Shown: positions 18,101 through 26,962, counted from the first letter of the stretch. The stretch: DNA of 64,000 nucleotides from Hyphomicrobiales bacterium (GCA_900466475.1 UBMI01000029.1:94037-158036), one strand, 5' to 3'. The notes: a model not told the origin generated them from the sequence alone. Numbers and translations: made by a program.

Positions 18101-19223
18101 CATGAGGGGCCACTTCCCGCTCGACCTCCCGCGTGTAGACGACCGCAATGAAATCCTGCATCCCTTGCGCGAGCTTGGGAAGCGTTCCTGTGTGGTCGAA
18201 GACGAGAACCTTGTCTCGATTTGCTTGAAATTCTGGGTCGTTAAAGGCCTGGGCAAGGAAGGCGAGCGCCTCCTCCACGGAGTCGGCCGCAATCACGAAG
18301 GGTTCTCCCGCCGGCTTGTCCAGGAAAGATTTCAGCTTCGGTTGCGCGATCTCTTTCGCCGTGTCGAACAGGACGGCACTGATTGGAGGACTCGCAACAT
18401 TCGCCCAATCCGCCCAGCATTGATCGAGCGAGCGCACGCCCTGCGAGGGCTTGTTCGTCTCATTGGCAAACCATGTCTGTCCAGCGGGCGATTGTTCCAG
18501 CCACTGCTCGATGTCACTGGAATCATAGGCGCGCACGTTCTTCCAAAGGTTCTTGGCGCGCATCGCGTCAACCCACGCTTCCTTACCGGGCCAACTGCGG
18601 GGCGTTACAAAGACGAAGGTGATCTCTGCGCGTTCGGACGGCTTCCTGTTGTATGCTTTGACGCTTTTCTCGAAGTCTCCATCCGCCTTAGACTTCACGT
18701 CGACATTGACGCCAAACTCCCAACCGCTCCTTCCTTCCGGAATCCAGGGTGTGCCGGATGAGGCGATCACGAAGCCGTCCCAACCGGGGCGTTCCGCGTC
18801 GTCATTACCGTGAAACTCGACGCTCTCAAGTCTCACGCCTGTCGAGTGCACCAGGGTGCGCAGGAAGACGGAAAAGCGAATCCGGGCGGGGATGTTGTGA
18901 TCGGCCCAGTTCTCGATCTCATTGGCCTGAATTCCAAGGAAAGGGGGGACATAAGTTTTCGTGTTGGCGGGCGCGCTCGCATGGTACGCGATTGCCGCAT
19001 CGTACTCGACTTGCTTTGTGATGAGGTCGGCCTTGGGTATCCCGAACGCTCGCTCAATGCGGGCGGCGATGTTTTCAGTCACCGACACCTTCCCGTTCAG
19101 GAAGTTCGACACTCCCGGACGGCTAATGCCAATCAGCTTCGCTGCATCCGTGACCGTGAGTCCGCGCGGCTCAAGGTAAGTCTGGCGCACATATTGACCA
19201 GGATGAATGGGAGCGGCGCTCAT
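15123..19223 (-). CDS. Giant HigA-like HTH fusion protein with candidate nuclease-like domain (putative defence protein)
   Basis: One intact 1,366-residue frame. Residues 7-75 match the HigA antitoxin HTH pattern (HPGQYVRQTYLEPRGL, DAAKLIGISRPGVSNFLNGK). Residues 130-250 look like a restriction-endonuclease-type domain: E136, WDG (148-150), PWIPEGRSGWEFG (159-171), K179, then TFVFVTPRSW and RAYDSSDIEQWLE. This motif set recalls large uncharacterised proteins often seen near defence genes. Residues about 280-420 resemble a nucleotide-binding region without a visible Walker A motif. The rest is helix-rich and unassigned. The gene looks less GC-rich than its neighbours, suggesting transfer. No HigB toxin gene is adjacent. 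Confidence 0.8.
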   Translation of the reverse strand: MSAAPIHPGQYVRQTYLEPRGLTVTDAAKLIGISRPGVSNFLNGKVSVTENIAARIERAFGIPKADLITKQVEYDAAIAYHASAPANTKTYVPPFLGIQANEIENWADHNIPARIRFSVFLRTLVHSTGVRLESVEFHGNDDAERPGWDGFVIASSGTPWIPEGRSGWEFGVNVDVKSKADGDFEKSVKAYNRKPSERAEITFVFVTPRSWPGKEAWVDAMRAKNLWKNVRAYDSSDIEQWLEQSPAGQTWFANETNKPSQGVRSLDQCWADWANVASPPISAVLFDTAKEIAQPKLKSFLDKPAGEPFVIAADSVEEALAFLAQAFNDPEFQANRDKVLVFDHTGTLPKLAQGMQDFIAVVYTREVEREVAPHVHKVRTIIVYPRNATNEDPKIALEPIGYEPFRKGLEAMDFSRDEVTRLANESGHSLTVLRRRLSKVDAVRTPRWASDNDTAMSLIPIVLVGAWNAESNADQVAVSLLAGDEVDYDDIERRLHILIRLNDAPVWSVGKIRGVVSKLDALFAIAHAITMKDIQRFLEIAKLILGEDDPSLDMPEKDRWLADMYGKRREFSGALRRGVSETLVLLAVHGKHLFKRLGFDGEVAAAQFIRELLLPLTTRKLEANERDLSVYAEAAPDAFLKILEDDLRSESPQVLGLLRPTDTSMFGVASPRTGLLWALEGLAWNPDTFLRTVLILARLSQVELKDNLANKPIASLGSIFRSWMPQTAADHDARVQAIATLFDRYPDVGWTLCVSQFGRYGNDVGDYTHKPRWRGDGYGFGEPLRYGNQGYNFQVAMVEMALSRPTYTVTMISDLIERLHGLGKEYQRKVWKIIGEWRKAGANDDDIAILREKIRVTMLSRRARRRTSDSEFAALTTSARKIYDSLEPSDLINKYEWLFRQSWVEESADEIDDEDRDFRKREERINRLRSEALKSIYDAHGLAGIFALASKGNAQGQIGWHMVRDVLTKENVAGFIEEALLPGSNDLSTERKNIIFGALQGLPEEECLNLLLSGRERLPERDFIRLLLLAPYRKSTWTAADAISSEGQESYWRDVYPTWIYEPEEHNNESVARLLKVKRPRAAFSAVHFQLESLRPSLLVELIIAVAQVSNDRDGEYKLHDHDIKEAFKLLDHNPDVTLEQKAGLEFAYIDVLAEMFGRSGHIGNLERYVENHPEMWVQALAWAYRRKNGGEDPDSFRLPEGRKDLAERGHRLLEGMQRIPGQETDGTITKEKLAAWVDVVRKVSGELDRIDMCDLSLGKLFSHAPAGADGVWPCETVRDLMEDLQSQSLLEGAHVGLYNQRGVVSRGEGGDQERDLAEKYRKWGEALRFTHPFLSSSLLMDMAKTYDREAQREDEQAGIRRRMQH

Positions 19224-19258
19224 GGTTTCCAGCTCGCTGTTTAGTTTGCGTATTGTAT

Positions 19259-19287
19259 AGTGTAAGGTTACGCCTTACAAAAATCAA
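19259..19287 (-). promoter_or_regulatory. Promoter with palindromic operator for the HigA-like fusion gene
   Basis: Read on the reverse strand, TTGATT (19287-19282) and TACACT (19264-19259) are separated by exactly 17 nt, 36 bp upstream of the ATG. The inverted repeat TGTAAGG-N5-CCTTACA (19261-19279) fills most of the spacer and enters the -10 element. A dimeric HTH protein bound there would block RNA polymerase, as expected for HigA-type autorepression. Confidence 0.65.
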
Positions 19288-19397
19288 GCGTGCTGGACAA
19301 AGCAATATGATCAAAGTCGCAGATGCGTGGCTGGTGGCCTATAGGCATGCACTCAATGGCTGGTCTGCATCTAAATGGGAACGCACTAGTCGCCCGC

Positions 19398-20225
19398 CTA
19401 CAACCGCGCCACCCGCCTCAAATGCTCCGCGGTCGTCGTCGCAAACCCGAAAAACTCCAGATAGGCCGGTATCTGCTCAAACAGCATATCCGTCCCCACC
19501 TGATACCGGCACCCTCGCTCCCGCGCAGCGGCAAGAAACGGCGTGATCTCCTCCTTCATCACCACTTCACCCACGAAAGTCCCGGCCGAGAGCCTGCTCA
19601 CATCCAGCGGCAGCGGATCGTCCTTGCGCATGCCGAGCGGTGTGGCGTTGATGACGATGTCGAAGCCTTCGGGGTCGCTGGAGCCGGTCGTGACCCGTGT
19701 CGCCGGGTACCAGGTGTTGAGGCGGGTCTTCAGGCCTTCGAGTGCGGCCTTGTTGTCGTCGTGGAGGGCGAGGTGGCCGATTTGGGCGGAGGCGAGCGAC
19801 GCTGCGATCGCCGAGCCGACGCCGCCGGCGCCGATGAGGAGGGCTTTGGCGCCTGATATCGCCTCGCCCTTGCGCTTGAGGCCGCGCACGAAACCTTCGC
19901 CGTCGAACATGTCGCCGATCAGTTTTCCGTCGGGGCCGAGCTTGATGGCGTTGCAGGAGCCGGCGACGCGGGCGTTGGTGGAGATTTCGTCGAGCAGATC
20001 CATGGTCGGGATCTTGTGCGGCATGGTGATGAGGGCGCCGTGGATGTTGGAGAGGCGGAAGACGAGTTTCAGGAAGGCGGGGTAATCTTCCGGCCGGCAG
20101 CCCATGGGCACGACGACGGCGTCGATGCCCTGTTCCTCGAAATAGGGATTGTAGATCAGCGGCGCCTTGAAGCTTTCCGTCGGGTAGCCGAGATGGGCGA
20201 TCAGCTTTGTGGTGCCGCTAATCAT
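19398..20225 (-). CDS. Shikimate/quinate dehydrogenase-like protein (AroE family)
   Basis: The 275-residue protein has the AroE fold. The substrate domain contains NIHGALITMPHK with the catalytic lysine, and residues AGSCNAIK and DMFDGEGFVRGL follow. The cofactor domain has ALLIGAGGVGSAIAASLAS. The usual substrate-binding GxPIxHSxSP segment is instead GYPTESFKAPLIYN, so the second serine is lost. This suggests a variant substrate, perhaps quinate or a related compound. It is the last gene of a catabolic operon, overlapping the oxidoreductase gene by 8 bp, so a catabolic role is likelier than aromatic biosynthesis. Confidence 0.83.
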   Translation of the reverse strand: MISGTTKLIAHLGYPTESFKAPLIYNPYFEEQGIDAVVVPMGCRPEDYPAFLKLVFRLSNIHGALITMPHKIPTMDLLDEISTNARVAGSCNAIKLGPDGKLIGDMFDGEGFVRGLKRKGEAISGAKALLIGAGGVGSAIAASLASAQIGHLALHDDNKAALEGLKTRLNTWYPATRVTTGSSDPEGFDIVINATPLGMRKDDPLPLDVSRLSAGTFVGEVVMKEEITPFLAAARERGCRYQVGTDMLFEQIPAYLEFFGFATTTAEHLRRVARL

Positions 20226-21273
20226 GGGATTTGCCTTTTAGGAATATAGTCCTTCCGGTGCTGGCCGACGCCTTGATCGCCTCGATGACCTCGAGCGTGG
20301 CGAGGCCTTCCCGGCCGCTGACGAGCGGCGTGGCCGTACCTTCGATGACATCGCAGAAATGCCGGAGCTGCAGGGTGAGCGGGTCGGCTGCTGTAACGGG
20401 CAGGCGCTCTTGCGTCAGCTTCTCGCGCCAGTCGGGGCGGGTCTCGTTGGTCCAGAGGGTGAGATCGGGGATCGTGAGCGCGCCTTCAGTGCCGCCGATC
20501 TGGTAGCAGGACTGGTTTTCCCTGGGGAAGCCGGGGTTTTCGCCCGAGCTGCGCTCCCAGCTCCAGGGCGAGGGCACGGCATCGGAGGCGCTGAGTGTGG
20601 CGAGCGCGCCGTTTGTAAAACGCAGGAGCACGACGGCGGTATCTTCCACCGCATGGCCGCGCGCGGCATTGCTTTCCATCGCATGCACGCTTTCGACTTC
20701 GCCGATGAGATGGCGGAAGAGATCGACATCATGGATGAGGTTGATGAAAATCGGCCCGGCGCCGGGTTCGCGGCGCCATTTGACCTCGAAATAGTCATCG
20801 GGCTTGGCGACCCAGAAGCTGCCGTTGATCGAGCGGATGCGGCCGAGCCGGCCGCTTTCCATCAGGCGCTTGGCTTCCCGGATGATCGGGTTGTGGCGGC
20901 GGTGGTGGCCGACGAGGATGGGCACGCCGGCTTCTTCCGCGCGGCCGACAAGCCCGGCTGCGGCCGCCGCATCGTCGGCAACAGGCTTTTCGATGAGGAC
21001 GGGGATGCCGGCTGCCACCACATCGTCGGCATTTGCCACATGCAGCTGGTTGGGGGTTGCGACGATGACGCCATCGGGGCGGTCTTGGGCGAGCGCCTCG
21101 GCAAGGCTTGCAAACCAGGGCAGGCCGTTTGCGCGGGCTTCGTCACGCGCGGCGGGCGAGGGGTCGATGATGGCGGCAAGGGTGGTGCGCGGCTCGGCCA
21201 GCACGCCTTCGATATGGCGCTTGCCGATCAGCCCGGCGCCCATGACGGCGATAGCAAGGGGGCGTTTTGACAT
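20218..21273 (-). CDS. Gfo/Idh/MocA family oxidoreductase
   Basis: The 351-residue protein opens with an NAD(P)-binding motif (IAVMGAGLIGKRHIEGVL). It continues with DGVIVATPNQLHVANADDVV, the EKPVADD motif containing the conserved lysine, GHHRRHNPIIREAKRLMESG, and the carboxy-terminal substrate domain with FINLIHDVDLFRHLIGEVES. Position between the transporter and the shikimate dehydrogenase-like gene suggests oxidation of a cyclic polyol related to quinate or shikimate. The exact substrate cannot be read from sequence. Confidence 0.88.
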   Translation of the reverse strand: MSKRPLAIAVMGAGLIGKRHIEGVLAEPRTTLAAIIDPSPAARDEARANGLPWFASLAEALAQDRPDGVIVATPNQLHVANADDVVAAGIPVLIEKPVADDAAAAAGLVGRAEEAGVPILVGHHRRHNPIIREAKRLMESGRLGRIRSINGSFWVAKPDDYFEVKWRREPGAGPIFINLIHDVDLFRHLIGEVESVHAMESNAARGHAVEDTAVVLLRFTNGALATLSASDAVPSPWSWERSSGENPGFPRENQSCYQIGGTEGALTIPDLTLWTNETRPDWREKLTQERLPVTAADPLTLQLRHFCDVIEGTATPLVSGREGLATLEVIEAIKASASTGRTIFLKGKSHD

Positions 21274-21300
21274 GGAGCTTCTCCCGGTCTTCGCTCAGGC

Positions 21301-22080
<780 letters not shown>

Positions 22081-22111
22081 AGTCTCTGGTCCAATTCGTG
22101 AGGGCGCTGCA

Positions 22112-22756
22112 TCAGCGCGCGTGGGCCGCGTTGAAGCGCCGCTCCAGGCGGGCGCCGAGGATGGTCAGCGGGCAGCACATCAGGAAATAGAGGATGCCGA
22201 CGATGCCGAAGACGGTGAGCGGCTGGAAGATCTGGTTGGAGATGATGTTGCCGGCCCGCGTCAGCTCCGTGAAGCCGACGATCGAGGCGAGCGAGGTGCC
22301 CTTGATGAGCTGCACCAGGAAGCCGATCGTGGCCGGCAGCGAAATGCGCAGCGCCTGCGGCAGGATGATATCCTTCATGCGCGAGACATATTTGAGGCTC
22401 AGCGCCTTGGCCGCCTCCGTCTGGCCGCGCGGCACGGCCTCGATTGCGCCGCGCCAAATCTCGCCGAGATAGGCGCTGGCATGGAGCGTGAGGCCGATCG
22501 CCACCGCCTCCCAGGCGTCGAGCTTGAAGCCGATAAGGGCGAGCCCGTAATAGGTGACGAAGAGCTGCATCAAGAGCGGCGTGCCCTGGAAGACGGCAAT
22601 ATAGGCCGACGTCAGCCGCTCCAGCCACGGCATGCCCGAGGTGCGGGCGAGCGCCACGGCAAGGCCGGCGAGGCAGCCGCAGACGAAGCCGACGGCGGAG
22701 AGAAGAACGGTCCATTTCAGGCCGATCAGAAGGAAGATGAATTCTTCGCTGCCCAT
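22112..22756 (-). CDS. Polar amino acid-type ABC transporter permease 1
   Basis: The 214-residue protein has several membrane helices and the PAAT permease pattern: VFQGTPLLMQLFVTYYGLAL, the loop GEIWRGAIEAVPRGQTEAAK and the EAA-type stretch AKALSLKYVSRMKDIILPQA. Its ATG lies 7 bp past the stop of the other permease, as expected for a heterodimeric pair. Confidence 0.92.
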   Translation of the reverse strand: MGSEEFIFLLIGLKWTVLLSAVGFVCGCLAGLAVALARTSGMPWLERLTSAYIAVFQGTPLLMQLFVTYYGLALIGFKLDAWEAVAIGLTLHASAYLGEIWRGAIEAVPRGQTEAAKALSLKYVSRMKDIILPQALRISLPATIGFLVQLIKGTSLASIVGFTELTRAGNIISNQIFQPLTVFGIVGILYFLMCCPLTILGARLERRFNAAHAR

Positions 22757-22763
22757 GGCGCCC

Positions 22764-23432
22764 TCACTTGACCGGATAGGTGAAATAACGGGCCGAGAAG
22801 AGCGCGAAGAGGCGCATCATCAGCCAGGAGATGACGAGGTAGAACACGGTGATGGTGAAATAGACCTCGAAGCTGCGGAAACTGTCGGATTCGATGCGCT
22901 GCGCCACCGAGGTCAGCTCATAGGCGGAGATCGCCGAGCAGATGCTGGTCGACAGCGTCAGGAGCACGAACTGGCTGGTCAGCGACGGGTAGATCGCCCT
23001 CAGCGCCGGCTTCAGGATGATCAGCCGGAACACCTGCACCTTGTGCAGGCCGAGCGCCAGGCCCGCCTCCATCTGCCCCTTGGGAATGGATTGCACGCCG
23101 CCCCTGATGATCTCGATCGCATAGGCGCCGCCATTGATGCCGAGCGCGATGATGGCCGTCGGCGTCGGGGCGAGCCTGATGCCGATCAGCGGCAGGGCGA
23201 AGAAGAGAAAGAAGATCTGCACCAGGAAGGGCGTGTTGCGGATGAGCTCGACAAAGCCGATCACTAGCCAGCGCAGCGCCTTGATGTGCGAATCCCGCAG
23301 CGCCACGCCGCCGATACCGATGATGACGGCAAGCACCATGCCGCAGAGCGCCAGCAGGAACGTGCCGAGACAGCCGAGAAGCAGGCTCGGCAGGCCATCG
23401 ATGACGGGCGTGAAATCCAGTTGATAGTTCAT
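22764..23432 (-). CDS. Polar amino acid-type ABC transporter permease 2
   Basis: The 222-residue protein is a PAAT-type permease with FVELIRNTPFLVQIFFLFFA, AYAIEIIRGGVQSIPKGQME and the EAA-type loop GLALGLHKVQVFRLIILKPA. Its start overlaps the dehydroquinase stop as ATGA, which ties transport and catabolism into one translationally coupled unit. Confidence 0.92.
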   Translation of the reverse strand: MNYQLDFTPVIDGLPSLLLGCLGTFLLALCGMVLAVIIGIGGVALRDSHIKALRWLVIGFVELIRNTPFLVQIFFLFFALPLIGIRLAPTPTAIIALGINGGAYAIEIIRGGVQSIPKGQMEAGLALGLHKVQVFRLIILKPALRAIYPSLTSQFVLLTLSTSICSAISAYELTSVAQRIESDSFRSFEVYFTITVFYLVISWLMMRLFALFSARYFTYPVK

Positions 23433-23881
23433 GCTGCTTTCGCCGCTCCCACCATTCCGGCCATCGCCTCGATCGCCAGCTCATAGCCGCGGGCGCCGAA
23501 GCCGATCATGATGGCGGTGGCGACACGCGAGATCAGGGATTTATGGTAGATCTCCTCGCGGGCATGGACATTGGAAATATGCAGCTCGATCTTCGGCGCA
23601 TCGAAGGTTTTGAGCGCATCGAGAAGTGCAATCGAGGTGAAGGTATAGGCGGCGGGATTGATGATGATGCCGCAGGCCTCCTTGCGGGCCTGATGCACGC
23701 TTTCCACCAGCTCGCCCTCGAAATTGGTCTGGCGGAAATCGATCTCGAATCCGAGGCTTTTGGCCTTCGCCAGGCATCTCTCCCTGATATCGGCAAGGGT
23801 GGTGGAGCCGTAGATGGCAGGCTCGCGCTCGCCGAGCAGGTTGAGGTTCGGTCCGTTGAGGACGAAGATGGTTCTGGTCAT
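23429..23881 (-). CDS. aroQ: Type II 3-dehydroquinate dehydratase
   Basis: The 150-residue protein begins MTRTIFVLNGPNLNLLGERE, the signature of type II dehydroquinases. It contains the catalytic tyrosine region EPAIYG, the RQTNFEGELV loop with the catalytic arginine context absent or altered, NPAAYTFTSIALLDAL and IELHISNVHAREEIYHKSLI. The ATG at 23881 gives the normal family length; a GTG at 23890 would add three residues. It interconverts 3-dehydroquinate and 3-dehydroshikimate. Overlap with transporter genes indicates a catabolic paralog working with the dehydroshikimate dehydratase encoded divergently at 25 kb. Confidence 0.92.
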   Translation of the reverse strand: MTRTIFVLNGPNLNLLGEREPAIYGSTTLADIRERCLAKAKSLGFEIDFRQTNFEGELVESVHQARKEACGIIINPAAYTFTSIALLDALKTFDAPKIELHISNVHAREEIYHKSLISRVATAIMIGFGARGYELAIEAMAGMVGAAKAA

Positions 23882-23991
23882 GTCGCGCACCTCGAACGGG
23901 GCAAAGCTGGTTGCTTGGTCTTGGGCATAGGGGTGGCGTGGACGGGCATCGAAATGCCCGCCTTCATGCTCGGATTGTCAGAGGCTATGGC

Positions 23992-24822
23992 TCAGCCGGC
24001 CGTAAACGAAATGCCTTCGAGGCTCTTCGGGAATTCCGGAACCGGCACCTTCATCCACTTGTCGTAGATCACCTTCAGCTCGCCATTGGCCTTGATCTTG
24101 TCGATGAAGGCATTGATCGAGGCGTTGAGTTCCTTTTCGCCCAGACGCGTGCAGGCGCCGTTATAGAGCTTCTGGAATTCCAGCTTGTTTTCGAATTCGC
24201 CGGGGCGGGCCTTTTCCACACGGTCCATATAGAAGATGTTGCCGCCGAGCGCGTCGACCTGGCCGGAAACCAGTGCCTGAACGCTTGCCGCATCGCCGTC
24301 GAAGCGGCGGATGGTGGCGGTCGGCGGTGCATTCTTGGTGACCTGCGTGTCCTGTGCGGCACCCTTGGCGACGGAAATGGTCAGGTTCGCCATATCGTCA
24401 TTGGTCTTGATCGACTTGTTCTTGGGGCCGATCAGCACGATGGCATTGGCGTTGTAAGGCTGGCTGAACTGCACCGCCTTGGCGCGATCCGGCAGCATGG
24501 CCATGGTGGCGAAGAGCACGTCGACGCGGCCCGATGTCAGCGCCGGGATGCGGTTGTTGACTTCGAGCGGCACGAATTCGACTTCGACGCCGAGTTCCTT
24601 GGCATAGGCCGCAGCCATATCGGCATCAAAGCCATCCTGCTTGCCGGCGCTGGTGACGAAACCCCATGGCGGGTTGTCGCCCTGGATGCCGACGATCAGC
24701 TTGCCGCGGGCCTTGATTTCATCGGGGGTAACGGCAGCGGCCGGGTTTGCAAGACCTATGGCGGCCACAAGAGCGGCGGCACCCAGCATGGCGCCACGCC
24801 GCGTCAGCAACGACTTCAGCAT
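23992..24822 (-). CDS. ABC transporter periplasmic substrate-binding protein (PAAT type)
   Basis: The 276-residue protein has a signal peptide (AMLGAAALVAAIGLANPAAA) and the SBP_bac_3 fold pattern: GKLIVGIQGDNPPWGFV, DGFDADMAAAYAKELGVEVE, ALTSGRVDVLFATMAMLPDR and INAFIDKIKANGELKVIYDK. It is the first gene of the minus-strand operon and lies about 110 bp upstream of aroQ. The family usually binds polar amino acids. The surrounding enzymes suggest a cyclic carboxylate such as quinate or shikimate, which is inference. Confidence 0.9.
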   Translation of the reverse strand: MLKSLLTRRGAMLGAAALVAAIGLANPAAAVTPDEIKARGKLIVGIQGDNPPWGFVTSAGKQDGFDADMAAAYAKELGVEVEFVPLEVNNRIPALTSGRVDVLFATMAMLPDRAKAVQFSQPYNANAIVLIGPKNKSIKTNDDMANLTISVAKGAAQDTQVTKNAPPTATIRRFDGDAASVQALVSGQVDALGGNIFYMDRVEKARPGEFENKLEFQKLYNGACTRLGEKELNASINAFIDKIKANGELKVIYDKWMKVPVPEFPKSLEGISFTAG

Positions 24823-24937
24823 TGGAATTCTCCTCCTTTTTGGCGGCCGCCTAAAGCAGCCTCACAGTCATCCTCTCCCGACTGTTCTCATCATGTTTGC
24901 CAGAGGCGCGCTCATAAATCAACATAGTTTTTGAAAA

Positions 24938-24963
24938 TCATATGAGACTTTTGATTTGATCAA
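24938..24963. promoter_or_regulatory. AT-rich divergent control region with two palindromes
   Basis: The intergenic gap between the binding-protein gene and the dehydratase gene is distinctly AT-rich around 24915-24975. It holds the palindromes TCATATGA (24938-24945) and TTGATCAA (24956-24963). It must contain both divergent promoters. One or both of the nearby GntR regulators are the natural candidates to bind here. Confidence 0.4.
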
Positions 24964-25054
24964 TTGAATTGAAATCCTCACGACATTCGCCATAATGCCC
25001 TCAGGAGGGTCGATGGCTTTGTCCATCGTGGCCCGAACGAGGAGGATGCTTGGT

Positions 25055-26962
25055 ATGAAGACCTCGATTGCGACGGTGACGCTGTCAGGCGAATTGCCGG
25101 AAAAACTCGAAGCGATCGCGCGCGCCGGCTTCGACGGCGTGGAGATTTTCGAAAACGACTTCCTGGCCTTCGACGGCAGCCCGGCCGATGTCGGGCGCAT
25201 GGCGCGCGATCTCGGGCTCACCATCACGCTCTTCCAGCCCTTCCGCGATTTCGAGGGCATGCCGGAGAGTTTGCGCAGCCGCACTTTCGACCGGGCCGAG
25301 CGCAAGTTCGACATCATGCAGGAGCTCGGCACCGACATGGTGCTCGTCTGCTCCAATGTCTCGCAGGCGGCGCTTGGCGGCATCGACCGGGCGGCGGCCG
25401 ATTTTCGAGAATTGGGGGAGAGGGCGGCAAAACGCGGGCTGAAGGTGGGATACGAGGCGCTTGCCTGGGGCCGCTTCGTCAACGACCACCGCGATGCCTG
25501 GGAGATCGTGCGCCGCGCCGATCATGAGAATGTCGGGCTGATCCTCGACAGTTTCCACTCGCTGTCGCGCAAGATCGACATCAATTCCATCCGCTCGATC
25601 CCGAAGGAAAAGATCTTCATCGTGCAGCTTGCCGATGCGCCGCTGATCGACATGGACCTGCTCTACTGGTCGCGGCACTTCCGCAATATGCCGGGCGAGG
25701 GCGATCTGCCCGTCACCGAATTTACCGAGGCCGTGGCCTCGACAGGCTATGACGGTTTCTTCTCGCTGGAGATCTTCAACGACCAGTTCCGCGGCGGCTC
25801 GACACGGGCAATCGCCGCCGATGGCCACCGCTCGCTGATCTATCTGGCCGACCAGATCCGCCGCAAGGTGGAGACCTCAGTCGGCATCGACATGCCCGCG
25901 CGCGCCGCCGTCAAGGGCGTCGGCTTCATCGAATTCGCGACCGATGACGAGGAGGCGGTGGAGCTTGTCGGCATTCTCGAAGCGCTCGGCTTCCGCAAGG
26001 CGGCGGTGCATCGCTCCAAGAAGGTGACGCTCTTCCAGCAGGGCAATATCCGCATCCTCATCAATGTCGATCCCGCAGGCTTCGCCAATGCCGCCTATGC
26101 CGTGCACGGCACATTCGCCTATGCGATGGCGCTCGTCGTCGAGGATGCGGCGCAAGCCTATGCGCGGGCGCTGGCGCTCGATGCCGAACCCTTCACCCAG
26201 GCGGTCGTGGAAGGCGAATTGCAGCTGCCGGCGATCCGCGGTGTCGGCGGCGGGCTGATCTATCTGATCGACGAGAAAAGCCCGCTCGGACGCTTTTCCG
26301 AGATCGATTTCGAGCCGGTGGAGGATAAAGGCGCGGAGGGCGATGCAAAGCACGCCGGGGATGCCGGCCTCAGGCAGGTCGATCATATCGCTCAGACCGT
26401 CTCCTATGATGAGATGCTGACCTGGCTGCTCTTCTACACCTCGATCTTCGAAACCCGGAAAACTCCTGTCGTCGACATCATCGACCCATCAGGCGTGGTG
26501 CGCAGCCAGGTGATCGAGAACGAGGCGGGCACGCTTCGCATCACCATGAACGGCGCCGAAAACCGCCGCACGCTCGCCGGCCACTTCATCGCCGAGAAAT
26601 TCGGCTCCGGCATCCAGCATCTGGCCTTTTCCACGGACGATATCTTCGCCACGGCCGAACGCCTGCGCGCGAAAGGCTTCAGGCCGCTGCCGATCTCGCC
26701 CAATTATTACGACGACGTGGAAGCCCGTTTCGGGCTGGAGCCGGAGCTGACCGAGCGGCTGAAGGCGGAAAACATCCTCTATGACCGGGATGGGGAGGGC
26801 GAGTATTTCCAGCTCTATAGCGGGACGTACGGGGAGGGCTTCTTCTTCGAGGTGGTGGAGCGGCGGAGCTATCGCGGCTATGGGGCGCCGAATGCAATTT
26901 TCAGGATCGCGGCGCTGAAGAAGCAGATGCGGCCGGAGGGGGTGCCGAGGGATGCGGGGTGA
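25055..26962 (+). CDS. quiC: 3-dehydroshikimate dehydratase, sugar isomerase-like plus HPPD-like fusion (QuiC type)
   Basis: The 635-residue protein joins an AP-endonuclease/sugar isomerase TIM barrel (about 1-275: FDGVEIFENDFL, DMVLVCSNVSQAALGG, GLILDSFHSLSRKIDINSI) to a 4-hydroxyphenylpyruvate dioxygenase-like VOC half (about 285-630: GFIEFATDDEEAVELVG, QVDHIAQTV, QHLAFSTDDIFATAERL, FFFEVVERR). Bacterial QuiC-type dehydratases have this architecture and convert 3-dehydroshikimate to protocatechuate. The start at 25055 follows GAGGAGG at 25039-25045. It is transcribed away from the transporter-aroQ operon and completes the route from quinate/shikimate towards protocatechuate. Confidence 0.87.
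   Translation: MKTSIATVTLSGELPEKLEAIARAGFDGVEIFENDFLAFDGSPADVGRMARDLGLTITLFQPFRDFEGMPESLRSRTFDRAERKFDIMQELGTDMVLVCSNVSQAALGGIDRAAADFRELGERAAKRGLKVGYEALAWGRFVNDHRDAWEIVRRADHENVGLILDSFHSLSRKIDINSIRSIPKEKIFIVQLADAPLIDMDLLYWSRHFRNMPGEGDLPVTEFTEAVASTGYDGFFSLEIFNDQFRGGSTRAIAADGHRSLIYLADQIRRKVETSVGIDMPARAAVKGVGFIEFATDDEEAVELVGILEALGFRKAAVHRSKKVTLFQQGNIRILINVDPAGFANAAYAVHGTFAYAMALVVEDAAQAYARALALDAEPFTQAVVEGELQLPAIRGVGGGLIYLIDEKSPLGRFSEIDFEPVEDKGAEGDAKHAGDAGLRQVDHIAQTVSYDEMLTWLLFYTSIFETRKTPVVDIIDPSGVVRSQVIENEAGTLRITMNGAENRRTLAGHFIAEKFGSGIQHLAFSTDDIFATAERLRAKGFRPLPISPNYYDDVEARFGLEPELTERLKAENILYDRDGEGEYFQLYSGTYGEGFFFEVVERRSYRGYGAPNAIFRIAALKKQMRPEGVPRDAG

Noticed and set aside
15123..19223. STAND-type NTPase assignment for the large fusion protein
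   Set aside because: The middle region resembles such an architecture, but no Walker A motif (GxxxxGK[ST]) is visible, so I do not call an NTPase.
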